From: CAWFZT01 sp963820415
GTDB lineage: Bacteria; Chloroflexota; Anaerolineae; Anaerolineales; Anaerolineaceae
Length of the DNA: 64,000 bases
NCBI GenBank assembly: GCA_963820415.1
Contig: CAWFZT010000010.1
Coordinates: forward strand, 44,039 to 108,038
Reading direction: 5' to 3'
Shown here: in pieces, positions 49,016 to 58,867 of the stretch
Layout: every line of letters starts with the position of its first letter
Numbering within the stretch: the stretch's first letter is position 1
Program-made: the position numbers and the translations under genes
The notes under the pieces: model-generated
The model's database searches: none
The model's input: the letters and a program-made list of their open reading frames with translations, nothing else
Told to the model about the DNA's origin: nothing

Positions 49016-51988
49016 ATGCAAGCCATAAACTGGTTAGCACTTAAAACGCAAGAAACAGACCTGAAAATTCTCCGCGACGGGGTTCACGGTGCAATTCATG
49101 TGCGTAAATTGTGCCAGATGCTAGTGGAAGCCATCCTACAAAGTTTTCCTTGGGATGGGCGCGACGATTTGATTCCTTTCTATCATCCTTCTCAAACCTA
49201 TCAAATTAATACAATGGTCGCGCTCCCCTTACCAGATCAGCAGCATATTCGTCCGATGGTATGGTATGTGGCGAAAATTTTACACACAGAGGAATGTAAG
49301 AACCCAGTCCAGGGTGTCTTTCAAGTGCTTACTTTGGATGTAAACAACAAAAAGATCGACAAGGTAGCTGATATTCCGGGAGCAAGTTATATTACTCCAG
49401 TTTTTTCGGATTATACAACCGAAGACTTAAGCTGGCTTTCTACCTGGGTAACGGAAAATTATGCTAAATCCCTCTTAAACACAATCGAAGACCTGGTCCA
49501 TTCCGGACATCTTTTTGGTAAATTTATTGGCGAAACTTTTTTGCCGAACAAAATTCCCGCTTTGGCGCCTGATCAACTGATGCGCTTCTTTGAGAACTTA
49601 TCCAGCACCCAACCCTGGGTTAGCGCTCAAGAAATGCTGAAAGGTATCCCTGAACTTGCGGATCTCTCTGTCGAAACATCCATCGCAATTATAAATGAAG
49701 CACTCGAAACCGGTTCTTTTCGTTCTCTTGGCGGCGGTCGATGGACTACTTCTGAGATGTATACCATGCTCAATCGTGAAGTACCACGCGGCCTGCCTGT
49801 CCCCCATATTCATTCCAGGGTAAGTATATGGACAGAACAGGATAACCAGATTTTTGCCCGTTACAAGGCTGTGCCCGAACCTGATAAAGTGCAGCGCACA
49901 GTTGAAGAAGACTTCGGCAATGAGTTATATACTGAAGTTAATTTAGGAAAATGGATTGGCCCTTCCAAACCCATCGCTCTGCCAACACTCAACTACCTGC
50001 ATATTACCCAATCCTACTTCCCTGTGGACCATGTAAGGCAGGCGTTCCACCCTGATATACGCCTGGTGTTTGTGCAGTTCATTGAAGGCGAACACCAACC
50101 TTTCTTGTTCGACCGGGATTCCGGTATGCTCAAAGCTCTCGATCCCAAAGGCATGCGGACAAAAATCCTGAATGCAGACCCGGCGATACCAGCAGGTACT
50201 CATCTTTGGTTGGAATATCAAGGCAGTGAGAATTACCGGATTGCTCCACGCCAACTCCCAACTCCGCACAAAGTACCGTGTAAATTAGCATCCATAATCG
50301 ATGGTAAATTGCACATAGAGTATATTGAAATACCAATGTATTTTGAAGGGGACCCCTCGGTGTTCAAAGCAGAATTGCGTTTTGAAGATATTGAGGCTCT
50401 TTTTGCGGAAGCTACACTCAGTGTATTGGATGCGCTTATTGAAGCAGTGCAGGAGTTATGCGCCAGCGATCCACAGCGTTGCGCCTACCGGTTAGATATT
50501 TTCAATGCGGTCTTCATAAAACGGATGTGCTCACCAAACTCTGTTGAGGTGTTGCTCTACAGCCACCCTAATTTTATACAATTAGGAGAGGGTTATTTTC
50601 GTTATGAGCCCAATCCCGAAGTAACACCCTCGTTGAGAAAAAATCGAAAACGAACCATAAAGAAGCCACCTCATAGAGCAACCATTATCCCCAGAATAAT
50701 AAGAACAAAACACAATAATTACACAGGTAAAAAACTGGATTTTGAATCTGCTGTTGAAACAGGTAAACCCGAGCATATTCAAGACATTAATGAGCAATCT
50801 GATATTGAACTTGCGGTAGCTGAATCAATTGGTACCGGCAACCTTCCGGACACGGATGAAAAATCGGGTTTGGACCTTGGGGCTGGATTAGTTACAACTG
50901 AGCATATTCAGGACAGTTCAGAGCAACAAGATTTAGAATCTGTGACGGTAGAACCAATTAGCTCAGGCAACTTAACGGAAATTGAGGAACAACCGATTTT
51001 GGAACCTGTGGCAGAAGCGGTCACGACCGAGCATATTCAAGACATTACCGAGCAACCTGATTTAGAACCTGTGACGGCTGAACCAATTAGTATTGGCAAC
51101 TTACCGGAAACTGAGGAACAACCGATTTTGGAACATGTGGCAGAAGCGGTCACGACCGAGCATATTCAAGACATTAATGAGCAACAAGATTTAGAACCTG
51201 TGACGGTTGAACCAGTTAGTCAAGGCAACTTATCGGAAATTAAGGAACAACCGATTTTGGAACCTGTGGCAGAACCGGTTACGACCAAGAATATTCATGA
51301 CATTTCAGAGCAACAAGATTTAGAACCTGTAAGGGCTGAAACAATTAGTACTGGCAACTTACCAGAAATTGAGGAACAACCGATTTTGGAACCTGTGGTA
51401 GAAACGGTTACAGCTGAGCATGTGCATGACATCAGTGAGAAGCCGAAATTAGAACCTGTGGCTGAAATGGTTACTACTGAGCATATTCATGATACCGATG
51501 AGCAATCGGTCTTAGAATTCGCGACTGAAATGGTTAACTTAAATATCATTCCCAATGTATCCTCAAATCAGCAGATCGTTGTTGAAACTGGACAGCAAGA
51601 ATTGGATATTGTTCAACCGGAGGATGATCTTGCCCCCGCAATTCCGGAAGAACCGTTCGCTAAAACAAAACAGCCTGAAGCTGGTGAAATAGAACATGAT
51701 TCTATCCTTCCGGAGGCAGAAATTGTTGTACTGATTAGCATCAGGGCAGACAAATCGGAAATAGTGCCAGAAAGCCCCAAGGGCCCTGAAAATCGTCCCG
51801 TTGAGTTACCAACTTCTGAACCGGTTGAGTTACGAAGTTATTTGGTAATGGAACCACTTACCACGGAGACCAAAAAAGAAGATACGAAACCTATTAAAGC
51901 AATTCCATTGATACACCGCATTTGGGTGCAAGTTCGATATAGATTAGTAATGATTTGGCGTTTACTTCGGAGGAAAAATGCCGAATGA
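49016..51988 (+). CDS. Cassette protein A: winged-helix-like domains plus 43-residue repeats
   Basis: 990 residues, start ATG after AAGGAG. No family recognised. Residues 1-580 look globular, with winged-helix-like stretches at about 195-245 (PWVSAQEMLKGIPELADLSV, then SFRSLGGGRWTT) and 482-532 (YRLDIFNAVF, then HPNFIQLGEGYFRYE). A basic linker follows. From 586 six acidic 43-residue repeats (anchors EHIQD at 586, 629, 672, 715, then NIHD at 759 and EHVHD at 801) form a long spacer. The C-terminus IHRIWVQVRYRLVMIWRLLR is basic and amphipathic, possibly membrane-binding. AT-rich unlike its surroundings; overlaps gene B by 11 bp. Confidence 0.85.
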   Translation: MQAINWLALKTQETDLKILRDGVHGAIHVRKLCQMLVEAILQSFPWDGRDDLIPFYHPSQTYQINTMVALPLPDQQHIRPMVWYVAKILHTEECKNPVQGVFQVLTLDVNNKKIDKVADIPGASYITPVFSDYTTEDLSWLSTWVTENYAKSLLNTIEDLVHSGHLFGKFIGETFLPNKIPALAPDQLMRFFENLSSTQPWVSAQEMLKGIPELADLSVETSIAIINEALETGSFRSLGGGRWTTSEMYTMLNREVPRGLPVPHIHSRVSIWTEQDNQIFARYKAVPEPDKVQRTVEEDFGNELYTEVNLGKWIGPSKPIALPTLNYLHITQSYFPVDHVRQAFHPDIRLVFVQFIEGEHQPFLFDRDSGMLKALDPKGMRTKILNADPAIPAGTHLWLEYQGSENYRIAPRQLPTPHKVPCKLASIIDGKLHIEYIEIPMYFEGDPSVFKAELRFEDIEALFAEATLSVLDALIEAVQELCASDPQRCAYRLDIFNAVFIKRMCSPNSVEVLLYSHPNFIQLGEGYFRYEPNPEVTPSLRKNRKRTIKKPPHRATIIPRIIRTKHNNYTGKKLDFESAVETGKPEHIQDINEQSDIELAVAESIGTGNLPDTDEKSGLDLGAGLVTTEHIQDSSEQQDLESVTVEPISSGNLTEIEEQPILEPVAEAVTTEHIQDITEQPDLEPVTAEPISIGNLPETEEQPILEHVAEAVTTEHIQDINEQQDLEPVTVEPVSQGNLSEIKEQPILEPVAEPVTTKNIHDISEQQDLEPVRAETISTGNLPEIEEQPILEPVVETVTAEHVHDISEKPKLEPVAEMVTTEHIHDTDEQSVLEFATEMVNLNIIPNVSSNQQIVVETGQQELDIVQPEDDLAPAIPEEPFAKTKQPEAGEIEHDSILPEAEIVVLISIRADKSEIVPESPKGPENRPVELPTSEPVELRSYLVMEPLTTETKKEDTKPIKAIPLIHRIWVQVRYRLVMIWRLLRRKNAE
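50770..51520 (+). repeat. 129-bp in-frame tandem repeats in cassette gene A
   Basis: Six 129-bp units (43 codons each), themselves made of two related half-units of 21-22 codons (EQPILEPVAEAVTTEHIQDI and NEQQDLEPVTVEPVSQGNL type). The period is exact at the residue level (586, 629, 672, 715, 758, 801), followed by one half-unit at 822. Such coding repeats expand or contract easily. Confidence 0.88.
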
Positions 51989-52904
51989 TCCTTTATGGCT
52001 AACCAATTTCGATATAACCAGGGATGACCTTAAGCGCCTGGAGGAATGGATTGGAAAACAAAAAAGAGGGGTCACTCTTGAGGAACTCGCTCGCCGAATT
52101 ATTCGGGGACGAATCCTTTATGGGCAAGATACAAGTCCTTCAGCCTTACCTGAATGGGTTCACGAGAGACACATTTTATTGTGGGATGAGATAGAAAATT
52201 GGTGTGTCGGGTGTCAGGTATTAGTGGCACGCCAACCGAATGATCAAATTGTTCCATTCATTGGAATTATAAATTCAATGGATAACAGCTACTTTGAAAT
52301 TCAGGTTGCAGACGAGGTTGTAACCTACGGGAGAGTTAAACCAGGTTGTCCTGAAGCCAAACACTACTACGAAAATATCCAGAGAATAGTGGACCAGTTG
52401 CCTGAAAAAACCGACATAGATGAGCAAGAAAATATCGTACTCCTCAAAAATGGCGCAGAAATTGCCTCTCGCATTCGCAGCGCGCTCGAAAACGATCTAA
52501 GGTTTATGTCCTACCATCATCGTTGGTACTTACAGAAATGGATCCCAGAAATTAATCGCGATAATATATGGAAAGCTCATCATGAAATCTGGAGAACTAC
52601 CAAACAGGCGACCTTGCAGCAGCTCAGGGCGCAAATTCCAGGATTACCAGAAGGAGGTATTGGTGATATCTCTCTCTTACAGGCGTTATCTAAAGTTCCC
52701 GATTTGTTCCAACCTTGTGGAGAAAGCTGGCAGGCAGTGCCTCCCCCGCCACCGCCCTGGGAAAAAGCTGTCGGCGTCTATTACGTATATGATCCTGATA
52801 CCTTTGAAATTATCCTCCGACCTGGTGAGCCACTCAAAAAAAAGGTCGCTGAACGACTAACAACCCTGGGCTTGTATGAGAAAGTGGTGCAAGCGAAAGA
52901 CTAA
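51978..52904 (+). CDS. Cassette protein B, unknown
   Basis: 308 residues, ATG five bases after GGAGG and overlapping gene A by 11 bp. The N-terminus (ITRDDLKRLEEWIGKQKRGV, then TLEELARRIIRGRILYG) looks like a helix-turn-helix. The middle (HILLWDEIENWCVGCQVLVA) is beta-rich, and LQQLRAQIPGLPEGGIGDIS to PCGESWQAVP resembles the winged-helix-like modules of protein A. A VPPPPPPW run precedes the last domain. No catalytic motif seen. AT-rich. Gene order and overlap argue that it acts with A and C. Confidence 0.82.
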   Translation: MPNDPLWLTNFDITRDDLKRLEEWIGKQKRGVTLEELARRIIRGRILYGQDTSPSALPEWVHERHILLWDEIENWCVGCQVLVARQPNDQIVPFIGIINSMDNSYFEIQVADEVVTYGRVKPGCPEAKHYYENIQRIVDQLPEKTDIDEQENIVLLKNGAEIASRIRSALENDLRFMSYHHRWYLQKWIPEINRDNIWKAHHEIWRTTKQATLQQLRAQIPGLPEGGIGDISLLQALSKVPDLFQPCGESWQAVPPPPPPWEKAVGVYYVYDPDTFEIILRPGEPLKKKVAERLTTLGLYEKVVQAKD

Positions 52905-52913
52905 TCTTCAGTT

Positions 52914-55900
52914 ATGTCACCATCTTTTACCTCTTCATCACCCTTGACCCAGGCTGTCCTGACCATCTTGCGGCAGCAATCAGAAGGACTGACCATTCCC
53001 GAGCTGCGCCGGGCTCTGATTAAAGCTGGACGTCCGGGAGCACAGGAACAGGACCTTGAACAGATTGCACGCCTGCCAGAGTTCCACCGTCTCCCAGGGG
53101 GAAAAATTACACTTCGGGAAATGGAACCACCAGTAATTGCCGAACCAGAAGAAAACGTTCCCCCAGAATTCCCTTATTCTGAATATCCATCCACCCTGCG
53201 AGATCTTCCATCATTGCAATCTTATGTCATATTTGACCTCGAGACCAACGGCCTTTCTCCTTCCAACGCCGATTTCTTCCAGTTGAGTGCAATAAAAGTG
53301 GTGAACGGCCAACCCGAAGGCCCGTTCTTTGATGCTTATGCTCAGATAGAAACAAAATCGATCACACGGGCTTTGCGGGACAAGCTGCATTTCGATGAAC
53401 TGGGGTTAGAGGAAAAGATTACAAGGGCAGGCACACAAGTAGAGGCTATCGAAGCTTTTCGCAAGTTTTCAGGAGATTTGCCTTTAGTAGCTCACAATGG
53501 TACATTCGATATCGGTTTCTTACATAAACATATACCCGATTTACCCAACCCGTTGATCGATTCACTAGAATTGGTTTGCCTGGCTTTCCCTGCTGAGCCT
53601 TCACATCGTGTCGAAGCTTTAGGAAAAATGTTTGGTTTAACCGTTGATGGAATGAAATGGGGCATCGTAGCAGAGGTTGATCACAATCTCGGAATCTCAG
53701 CCAGGTTGGGGATAACACCTCAAAACCTGTTCCATAGCGCTATATTTGATTGCTTGATCCTATATTTGATTATCAGTGAAGTCCATGTCAAACTAACCGG
53801 ATTACCTGACAGATTTAAGGATTTGCTTTGCCGGCTTTCTAAATCCCTCGGTGAGTGGATAAGTGCACCAACTCAGCAAGGGTCTACCCAGATGTCAGTC
53901 ACAAATTTGTCCGAGTTAATTCGATTGCGAAACTGGAGTGAGGAGATTACCGCGATCCCCACTTCAATAGAACCAGGTCTGCGATGTGAAGAAAATTATG
54001 TTCTCAGTCTTTATGACAGTCTGGTTGCGTCTCAGGGATGGAAACCCCGCCAATCACAACGTGAGATGGTTAGGCACGTCACCGCCCGTTTTTCACAAGG
54101 TCGCGCAGGAATGATTGAAGCACCCACCGGTACAGGCAAGACATTAGCTTACGCTCTACCTGCTGCAGTGTGGGCACGTTCTACTGGTGAACAGGTAGTT
54201 ATTTCTTCGAGTACTAAAGCATTGCAAGACCAATTATTAGGTGACCTCCAGCAACGCATCCAGCCAGGCTTACCGTTTCAATTCCGCTATTCTGTGCTCA
54301 AGGGTCAAGAAAATTATCTTTGTCTTACACGATTGTGGGAAGCGTTCCTTGAAGCTTTTGTTGATGTTCAAGAAAGTCATACTCCCTTCGAGGAAAAATT
54401 GGTTTTGGTTTATTTATTGCGCTTTGCAGATGAAACTCCTGATGGTGATTTGCAAAATACCAGTTACTGGCTGCAAAAACGGTTCCCAATTCTTGAATAC
54501 CTAAAAACCAGGTTACATTCTGAACGAGAAACTTGCGGCTCGATCTGCCATTATTATTCCAACTGCTTTCACCCTCGTGCCAAGGCATTAGCAGATTTCG
54601 CTGATATATTAGTTGTGAACCACACCTTACTGCTTACACGTCGCTGGGCAGAAGACCGGTTATTTAACTTAGTTATAGATGAAGCCCACAACCTTGAGGA
54701 AGCAGCGACTAGTACCCTTACTGTAGAAGCTTCTCGGGAACAGATTGAGTTGCTTCTCAATCGTTTGTTACGTCGTGATGGCGAACGTGGTATTTTAGTA
54801 ATTACTAGACGTTGGGTAAAGGAAACCTCTGCCATCAACCGCGCTAGCGGTGCTGTACGTCGCTTAAGAAGGAGAATAGCTGAATTCGGTGGTTATTTGC
54901 GTGAGTACTTCGAGCGGCAAGGGGTGAATTTTCATCCTCGTTATGGGGCTACCTTACGTCTGAAAGCTTCCCCGCGTAAGACGAGTTACTTTGCTTGGCA
55001 GCATGTTCAACATGCACTTGATGAAATTGTGCGTGAATTAAGTGAATTGAACGAAGCCATAAATGTGATAAATGGTCAATTAGGATCAGTTGGTGAGCAA
55101 GTAGTCTCGTTGGTACGGGAATTGCAAGCAGTGAGTGCACGATTGTTTGGTCTTCCAGATGAGGCGGGTCAGCGTACGCTATTGGAAGAGTTACCCCAAG
55201 TTAATTTCGATCCGCTAGTTGTTGTACATTGGATTGAATTGGGGGTGCGCGGCCAAACAAATGATGAAAAAATTAAGCCAGAGCAAATTACCTGGGCATT
55301 TAAACGTGCCCCAGTTTCTGTAGCCGAAAAACTGGAAGAAAAAATATATCAGCAAAGCCGGTCCCTAATACTGACTTCAGCTACGCTTACCCTGGCAGAA
55401 GGTGGTTTTGATTTCTTTGAAAAGCGTCTTGGATTGGGCAGCCGGTTAGTAAATGATGATCTAATAAAATTACCCAAAGAATTCAATTACGCTGAACAAG
55501 TTCTTCTGGGATTACCTGGCTATTTGAAAACAAGCGCCCGTTATGATGAGATTGAACGGTTCAAAGAAGAGATGGCGCGCGAATTAACCTGCTTCTTCGA
55601 CTTTACTGAAGGCCGAGGATTGGTTTTGCACACTGCACGTACCCGTATGGAATATGTTGCTTCTTATTTGGAAAAGTCACTTAAGAATTTACCGGTATAT
55701 TGGCAAATTGAAGGGGGGTCTAGCCGGTTACTTAAGGAAGAATTTGCCGCTCGCGAGGAATCAATCCTTTTGGGGTTGCGTTCCTTCTGGGAAGGTGTGG
55801 ATGTCCCAGGACCTTCACTTAGTTATCTGGTAATAGAAAAACTTCCTTTCCCAGTGCCTACCGAACCAATTATTGAAGCCCGCCGTGAGCAGATCCTTGC

Positions 55901-58466
55901 CAATGGGGGAAACGAATGGATGGATTATCTGATTCCACTTGCAACTTTACATTTCAAGCAAGGTTTTGGCCGCTTAATGCGTAAAGCAGATGACCGCGGC
56001 GTAGTTCTTTTCATGGATAAACGTCTGCGAGGAGATACTTTCTATCGCGAGGCAGTTTTAGGCTCTCTGCCAGGCTACAAGCGTAATGATGATCTAATCG
56101 AAGCAGAAGAAAACCGTTTGGAATTCTACCGATCTATTGCTAACCATATGCGCCCGGTCTTTGATTGGGATTGGGAGCAGCGTCTAGAGTTATTCCCATG
56201 TATACGAGAAGAGATAATCCCGGAATTAGAACGGCTACTACTCGAATTGACTTTGCCATTGCTTATCCCCAAAGAAAATTTTCAGCAGTATTTGGAACAA
56301 CTAATCCAGGCAGCACGATTACTCGTTACTGGTTTCCAATCGTTCAAACCTGAGCAAGAATTAGCAATGCAATCTATCCTGGCAGGAAAAGATACTTTGG
56401 TAGTACTGCCCACCGGATCGGGAAAGTCACTCACCTTCCAATTGCCGGCGCTGCTGCGGGATGGTGTGACAATAGTTTTTTCTCCACTTATTGCTCTAAT
56501 GCGTGATCAAGTAGATAAATTCCGCGACCTGGGGTTGACGTTGGTGGATTATATCGTTAGCGGACAAAGTGGTGCCCATCGCGATGAGGTCTACCGTCGA
56601 ATGGCGCGCGGTCAACTGAAACTGGTTTACATTGCCCCTGAACGTATCCGAGATGCCGCTCTAGCAGAAGCTTTACGTAATACAAAAGTAATTCAAATTG
56701 TGGTAGATGAAGCCCATTGCGTCCAGATGTGGGGACATAGTTTCAGGCCCGATTTTCTAAAAATTCCCACATTATTCCCTACAGAGCGCCCACCAATAGT
56801 CGCCTTGACAGCAACAGCCACTGAGGAGACCCGCGTTGGCATCGCTGATGCTTTAAATCTACACTCAGGCTTTGATCTTGTCACTAAGTCGGTAGACCGC
56901 CCCGAATTGAAGTTCATTGTATACAATGAATGGTCTTCACCTGAACGGATTATCAATAAGACAGATAAGCTACGAGTTCTGGTAAAAATTTTACGCGCAG
57001 CTCAACGCCGAGACGAAATAGTCTTGGTATACACCGCCACAGTTCGCCAAGCTGAACAACTTTCACGACAGCTTAACCTGAACGGATTTATTGTCAGGTG
57101 TTATCACGGGCGGATGAATGCACAAGAACGTGAAGAAGTTCAGGAAGTGTTCCGAGAAGGCATTATAAAAATCATAGTCGCCACAAAAGCTTTTGGGATG
57201 GGTATTGATAAATCTGATGTTCGCTATGTTATACACTATGATATACCCGGCGACCTGGAATCATATTTCCAGGAAGCAGGTCGTTCTGGTCGGGACATGC
57301 AAACGGCCTATTGTGTTTTGCTGTATCACAAGAGTGACCTGAGTACCCAACAATACTTTATCCAAAACGCTTTCCCCGATGAGGATGACCTTAATAGTTT
57401 GGTATTGGCATTGCGTGGTCGTAACCAAGGGGGATCCCGATTGTTGGTCCGGCCAGATGAATTGGCTTCCGAAGCTGGCATCGAGTTAGAACGACTGGAC
57501 GTAGCTCTTCATCTGTTAGAAAGAATGAAATTTTTTCACCGCACTTTCAATTTCACGCTCATGGCTAACCTTCTGTTGAATTGTACCCCCGGTTGGATTT
57601 CACAGCATTTAGAAGGAACCAAAGCAGTTCTTTTTGATGCGTTTGTAGCTATCAGTGGTGCATCAGATAAGCGTGGTATTCAGTTAGACCTTCTAGCTGT
57701 TTCGCAGCTTATCCTTACTGATCCAATTGCATTGGATCAACTTCTAATGGAAGTCTCCGCGAAAGGTTGGGCAGTCTACCGTCCCTGGGATCGGGGTTAC
57801 ATCCTGGAACCGTTGGAAAAATTGACAAACGATAGTCAAGCTCACCTAAGTCAGACTGATATTGATAATCTCCAGAGATCCATGAAACTTAATTTAAGGC
57901 GAATGGTGCAATATGCCGAGAGTCTTGGAGCTGGTGATTGTCGACGGAGCTTTATTCTGAAACATTTTGATGAAATCCTAGCTGATCATCCCATGCCCTG
58001 TTGCGATTTATGTCATCCGAACATGATACTTCCCTGGCAGGACGTTCCATCTGAGGAAGTACCAAATTTACCTGTCGACATTAACCCTAATTATATGGTC
58101 TTGAGGTCAATCGAATGGAATGAGAGTCTTTCACAAGGCAAATACACGAAGCCTTACACAGAAGCCACTTTAGCTCATGTTCTTCATGGAAACGCCTATG
58201 CAGCGGTATTGCACGAAATTGATCCTATTCGAAAACTACGGCGGCTGAAACGTCTGGAGGCATCACCGTATTATGGCGTTTTACAAGGTCTTCGTGGTGG
58301 GGAGAAAACGATTTTAAACATCTTGGAAAAATTATATGAGGAAGGATTTATTAAAAACGAAGTTATAGAATTTTCTAATTCTGAAAATGATGTTGTCCAG
58401 TACAATGCACCTATATTAAGTGGAAAAGGGCTTGAACAGATTCGGTCAGGAAAGTATTTTTCTTAA
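52914..58466 (+). CDS. Cassette protein C: DEDDh exonuclease-DinG helicase-RecQ helicase fusion
   Basis: 1850 residues. (1) Winged-helix-like N-terminus, about 8-70. (2) DnaQ-type exonuclease, 100-290, complete: Asp108 and Glu110 (FDLETNG), Asp199 (HNGTFDIGF), His274 and Asp279 (HSAIFD). (3) XPD/DinG helicase, 375-1080: Walker A EAPTGTGKT (Lys409), DEAH 589-592, cysteines 470, 541, 545 and 551 as a 4Fe-4S site, motif VI QGFGRLMR. (4) RecQ helicase, 1140-1500: LPTGSGKS (Lys1171), DEAH 1265-1268, GRSGRD, then an RQC-like zinc site (CRRSF ... CCDLC) near 1680. (5) Unassigned C-terminus. Starts 9 bp after gene B. Function as a unit unknown; genome defence or DNA repair are the obvious options. 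Confidence 0.93.
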   Translation: MSPSFTSSSPLTQAVLTILRQQSEGLTIPELRRALIKAGRPGAQEQDLEQIARLPEFHRLPGGKITLREMEPPVIAEPEENVPPEFPYSEYPSTLRDLPSLQSYVIFDLETNGLSPSNADFFQLSAIKVVNGQPEGPFFDAYAQIETKSITRALRDKLHFDELGLEEKITRAGTQVEAIEAFRKFSGDLPLVAHNGTFDIGFLHKHIPDLPNPLIDSLELVCLAFPAEPSHRVEALGKMFGLTVDGMKWGIVAEVDHNLGISARLGITPQNLFHSAIFDCLILYLIISEVHVKLTGLPDRFKDLLCRLSKSLGEWISAPTQQGSTQMSVTNLSELIRLRNWSEEITAIPTSIEPGLRCEENYVLSLYDSLVASQGWKPRQSQREMVRHVTARFSQGRAGMIEAPTGTGKTLAYALPAAVWARSTGEQVVISSSTKALQDQLLGDLQQRIQPGLPFQFRYSVLKGQENYLCLTRLWEAFLEAFVDVQESHTPFEEKLVLVYLLRFADETPDGDLQNTSYWLQKRFPILEYLKTRLHSERETCGSICHYYSNCFHPRAKALADFADILVVNHTLLLTRRWAEDRLFNLVIDEAHNLEEAATSTLTVEASREQIELLLNRLLRRDGERGILVITRRWVKETSAINRASGAVRRLRRRIAEFGGYLREYFERQGVNFHPRYGATLRLKASPRKTSYFAWQHVQHALDEIVRELSELNEAINVINGQLGSVGEQVVSLVRELQAVSARLFGLPDEAGQRTLLEELPQVNFDPLVVVHWIELGVRGQTNDEKIKPEQITWAFKRAPVSVAEKLEEKIYQQSRSLILTSATLTLAEGGFDFFEKRLGLGSRLVNDDLIKLPKEFNYAEQVLLGLPGYLKTSARYDEIERFKEEMARELTCFFDFTEGRGLVLHTARTRMEYVASYLEKSLKNLPVYWQIEGGSSRLLKEEFAAREESILLGLRSFWEGVDVPGPSLSYLVIEKLPFPVPTEPIIEARREQILANGGNEWMDYLIPLATLHFKQGFGRLMRKADDRGVVLFMDKRLRGDTFYREAVLGSLPGYKRNDDLIEAEENRLEFYRSIANHMRPVFDWDWEQRLELFPCIREEIIPELERLLLELTLPLLIPKENFQQYLEQLIQAARLLVTGFQSFKPEQELAMQSILAGKDTLVVLPTGSGKSLTFQLPALLRDGVTIVFSPLIALMRDQVDKFRDLGLTLVDYIVSGQSGAHRDEVYRRMARGQLKLVYIAPERIRDAALAEALRNTKVIQIVVDEAHCVQMWGHSFRPDFLKIPTLFPTERPPIVALTATATEETRVGIADALNLHSGFDLVTKSVDRPELKFIVYNEWSSPERIINKTDKLRVLVKILRAAQRRDEIVLVYTATVRQAEQLSRQLNLNGFIVRCYHGRMNAQEREEVQEVFREGIIKIIVATKAFGMGIDKSDVRYVIHYDIPGDLESYFQEAGRSGRDMQTAYCVLLYHKSDLSTQQYFIQNAFPDEDDLNSLVLALRGRNQGGSRLLVRPDELASEAGIELERLDVALHLLERMKFFHRTFNFTLMANLLLNCTPGWISQHLEGTKAVLFDAFVAISGASDKRGIQLDLLAVSQLILTDPIALDQLLMEVSAKGWAVYRPWDRGYILEPLEKLTNDSQAHLSQTDIDNLQRSMKLNLRRMVQYAESLGAGDCRRSFILKHFDEILADHPMPCCDLCHPNMILPWQDVPSEEVPNLPVDINPNYMVLRSIEWNESLSQGKYTKPYTEATLAHVLHGNAYAAVLHEIDPIRKLRRLKRLEASPYYGVLQGLRGGEKTILNILEKLYEEGFIKNEVIEFSNSENDVVQYNAPILSGKGLEQIRSGKYFS

Positions 58467-58867
58467 TACATCAGGAAGCTTTAATCTAAAATTATCCGAT
58501 TGGTCTGGTTTTTTCAGCCCGAGAATTCATTCGTTGGCGGGGCTCATCATTTCCATCTTTGTTACGCCTCTGGCGCACACCGCTCACTCCTTCGGGTGCG
58601 CTGCCGAGTGTCGGGTGCACCTACCCCTCACCCCTTCGGGTGCGCTGCCGAGCGTGAAGCGTTGCCCGCAGGGGTGACCCCTGAAGGCTGGGAGCCGTTC
58701 TGTGCAATAAGTTCGTATGGATGGTTGCATGCGGAGGTATATTTCCGAAGGAAAAAAAGCCCAAGTGATTTTTGTGATGTAGATATGGGAGTTTTAGACT
58801 TTTCGTTATGAGGGTTTTCCCTTTTAGATATATAATAATTTCAGCGTTCTTTTACGGGCTCTCTCGT
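58467..58867. repeat. Right border of the island: REP remnant and dispersed repeats
   Basis: No gene. GAATTCATTCGTTGGCGG (58523-58540) is the complement of the REP-like palindrome of the 38.5-kb array. Two copies of CCTTCGGGTGCGCTGCCGAG lie at about 58590-58665. GC content rises again after this point. The start of the kinase gene follows. Confidence 0.6.
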
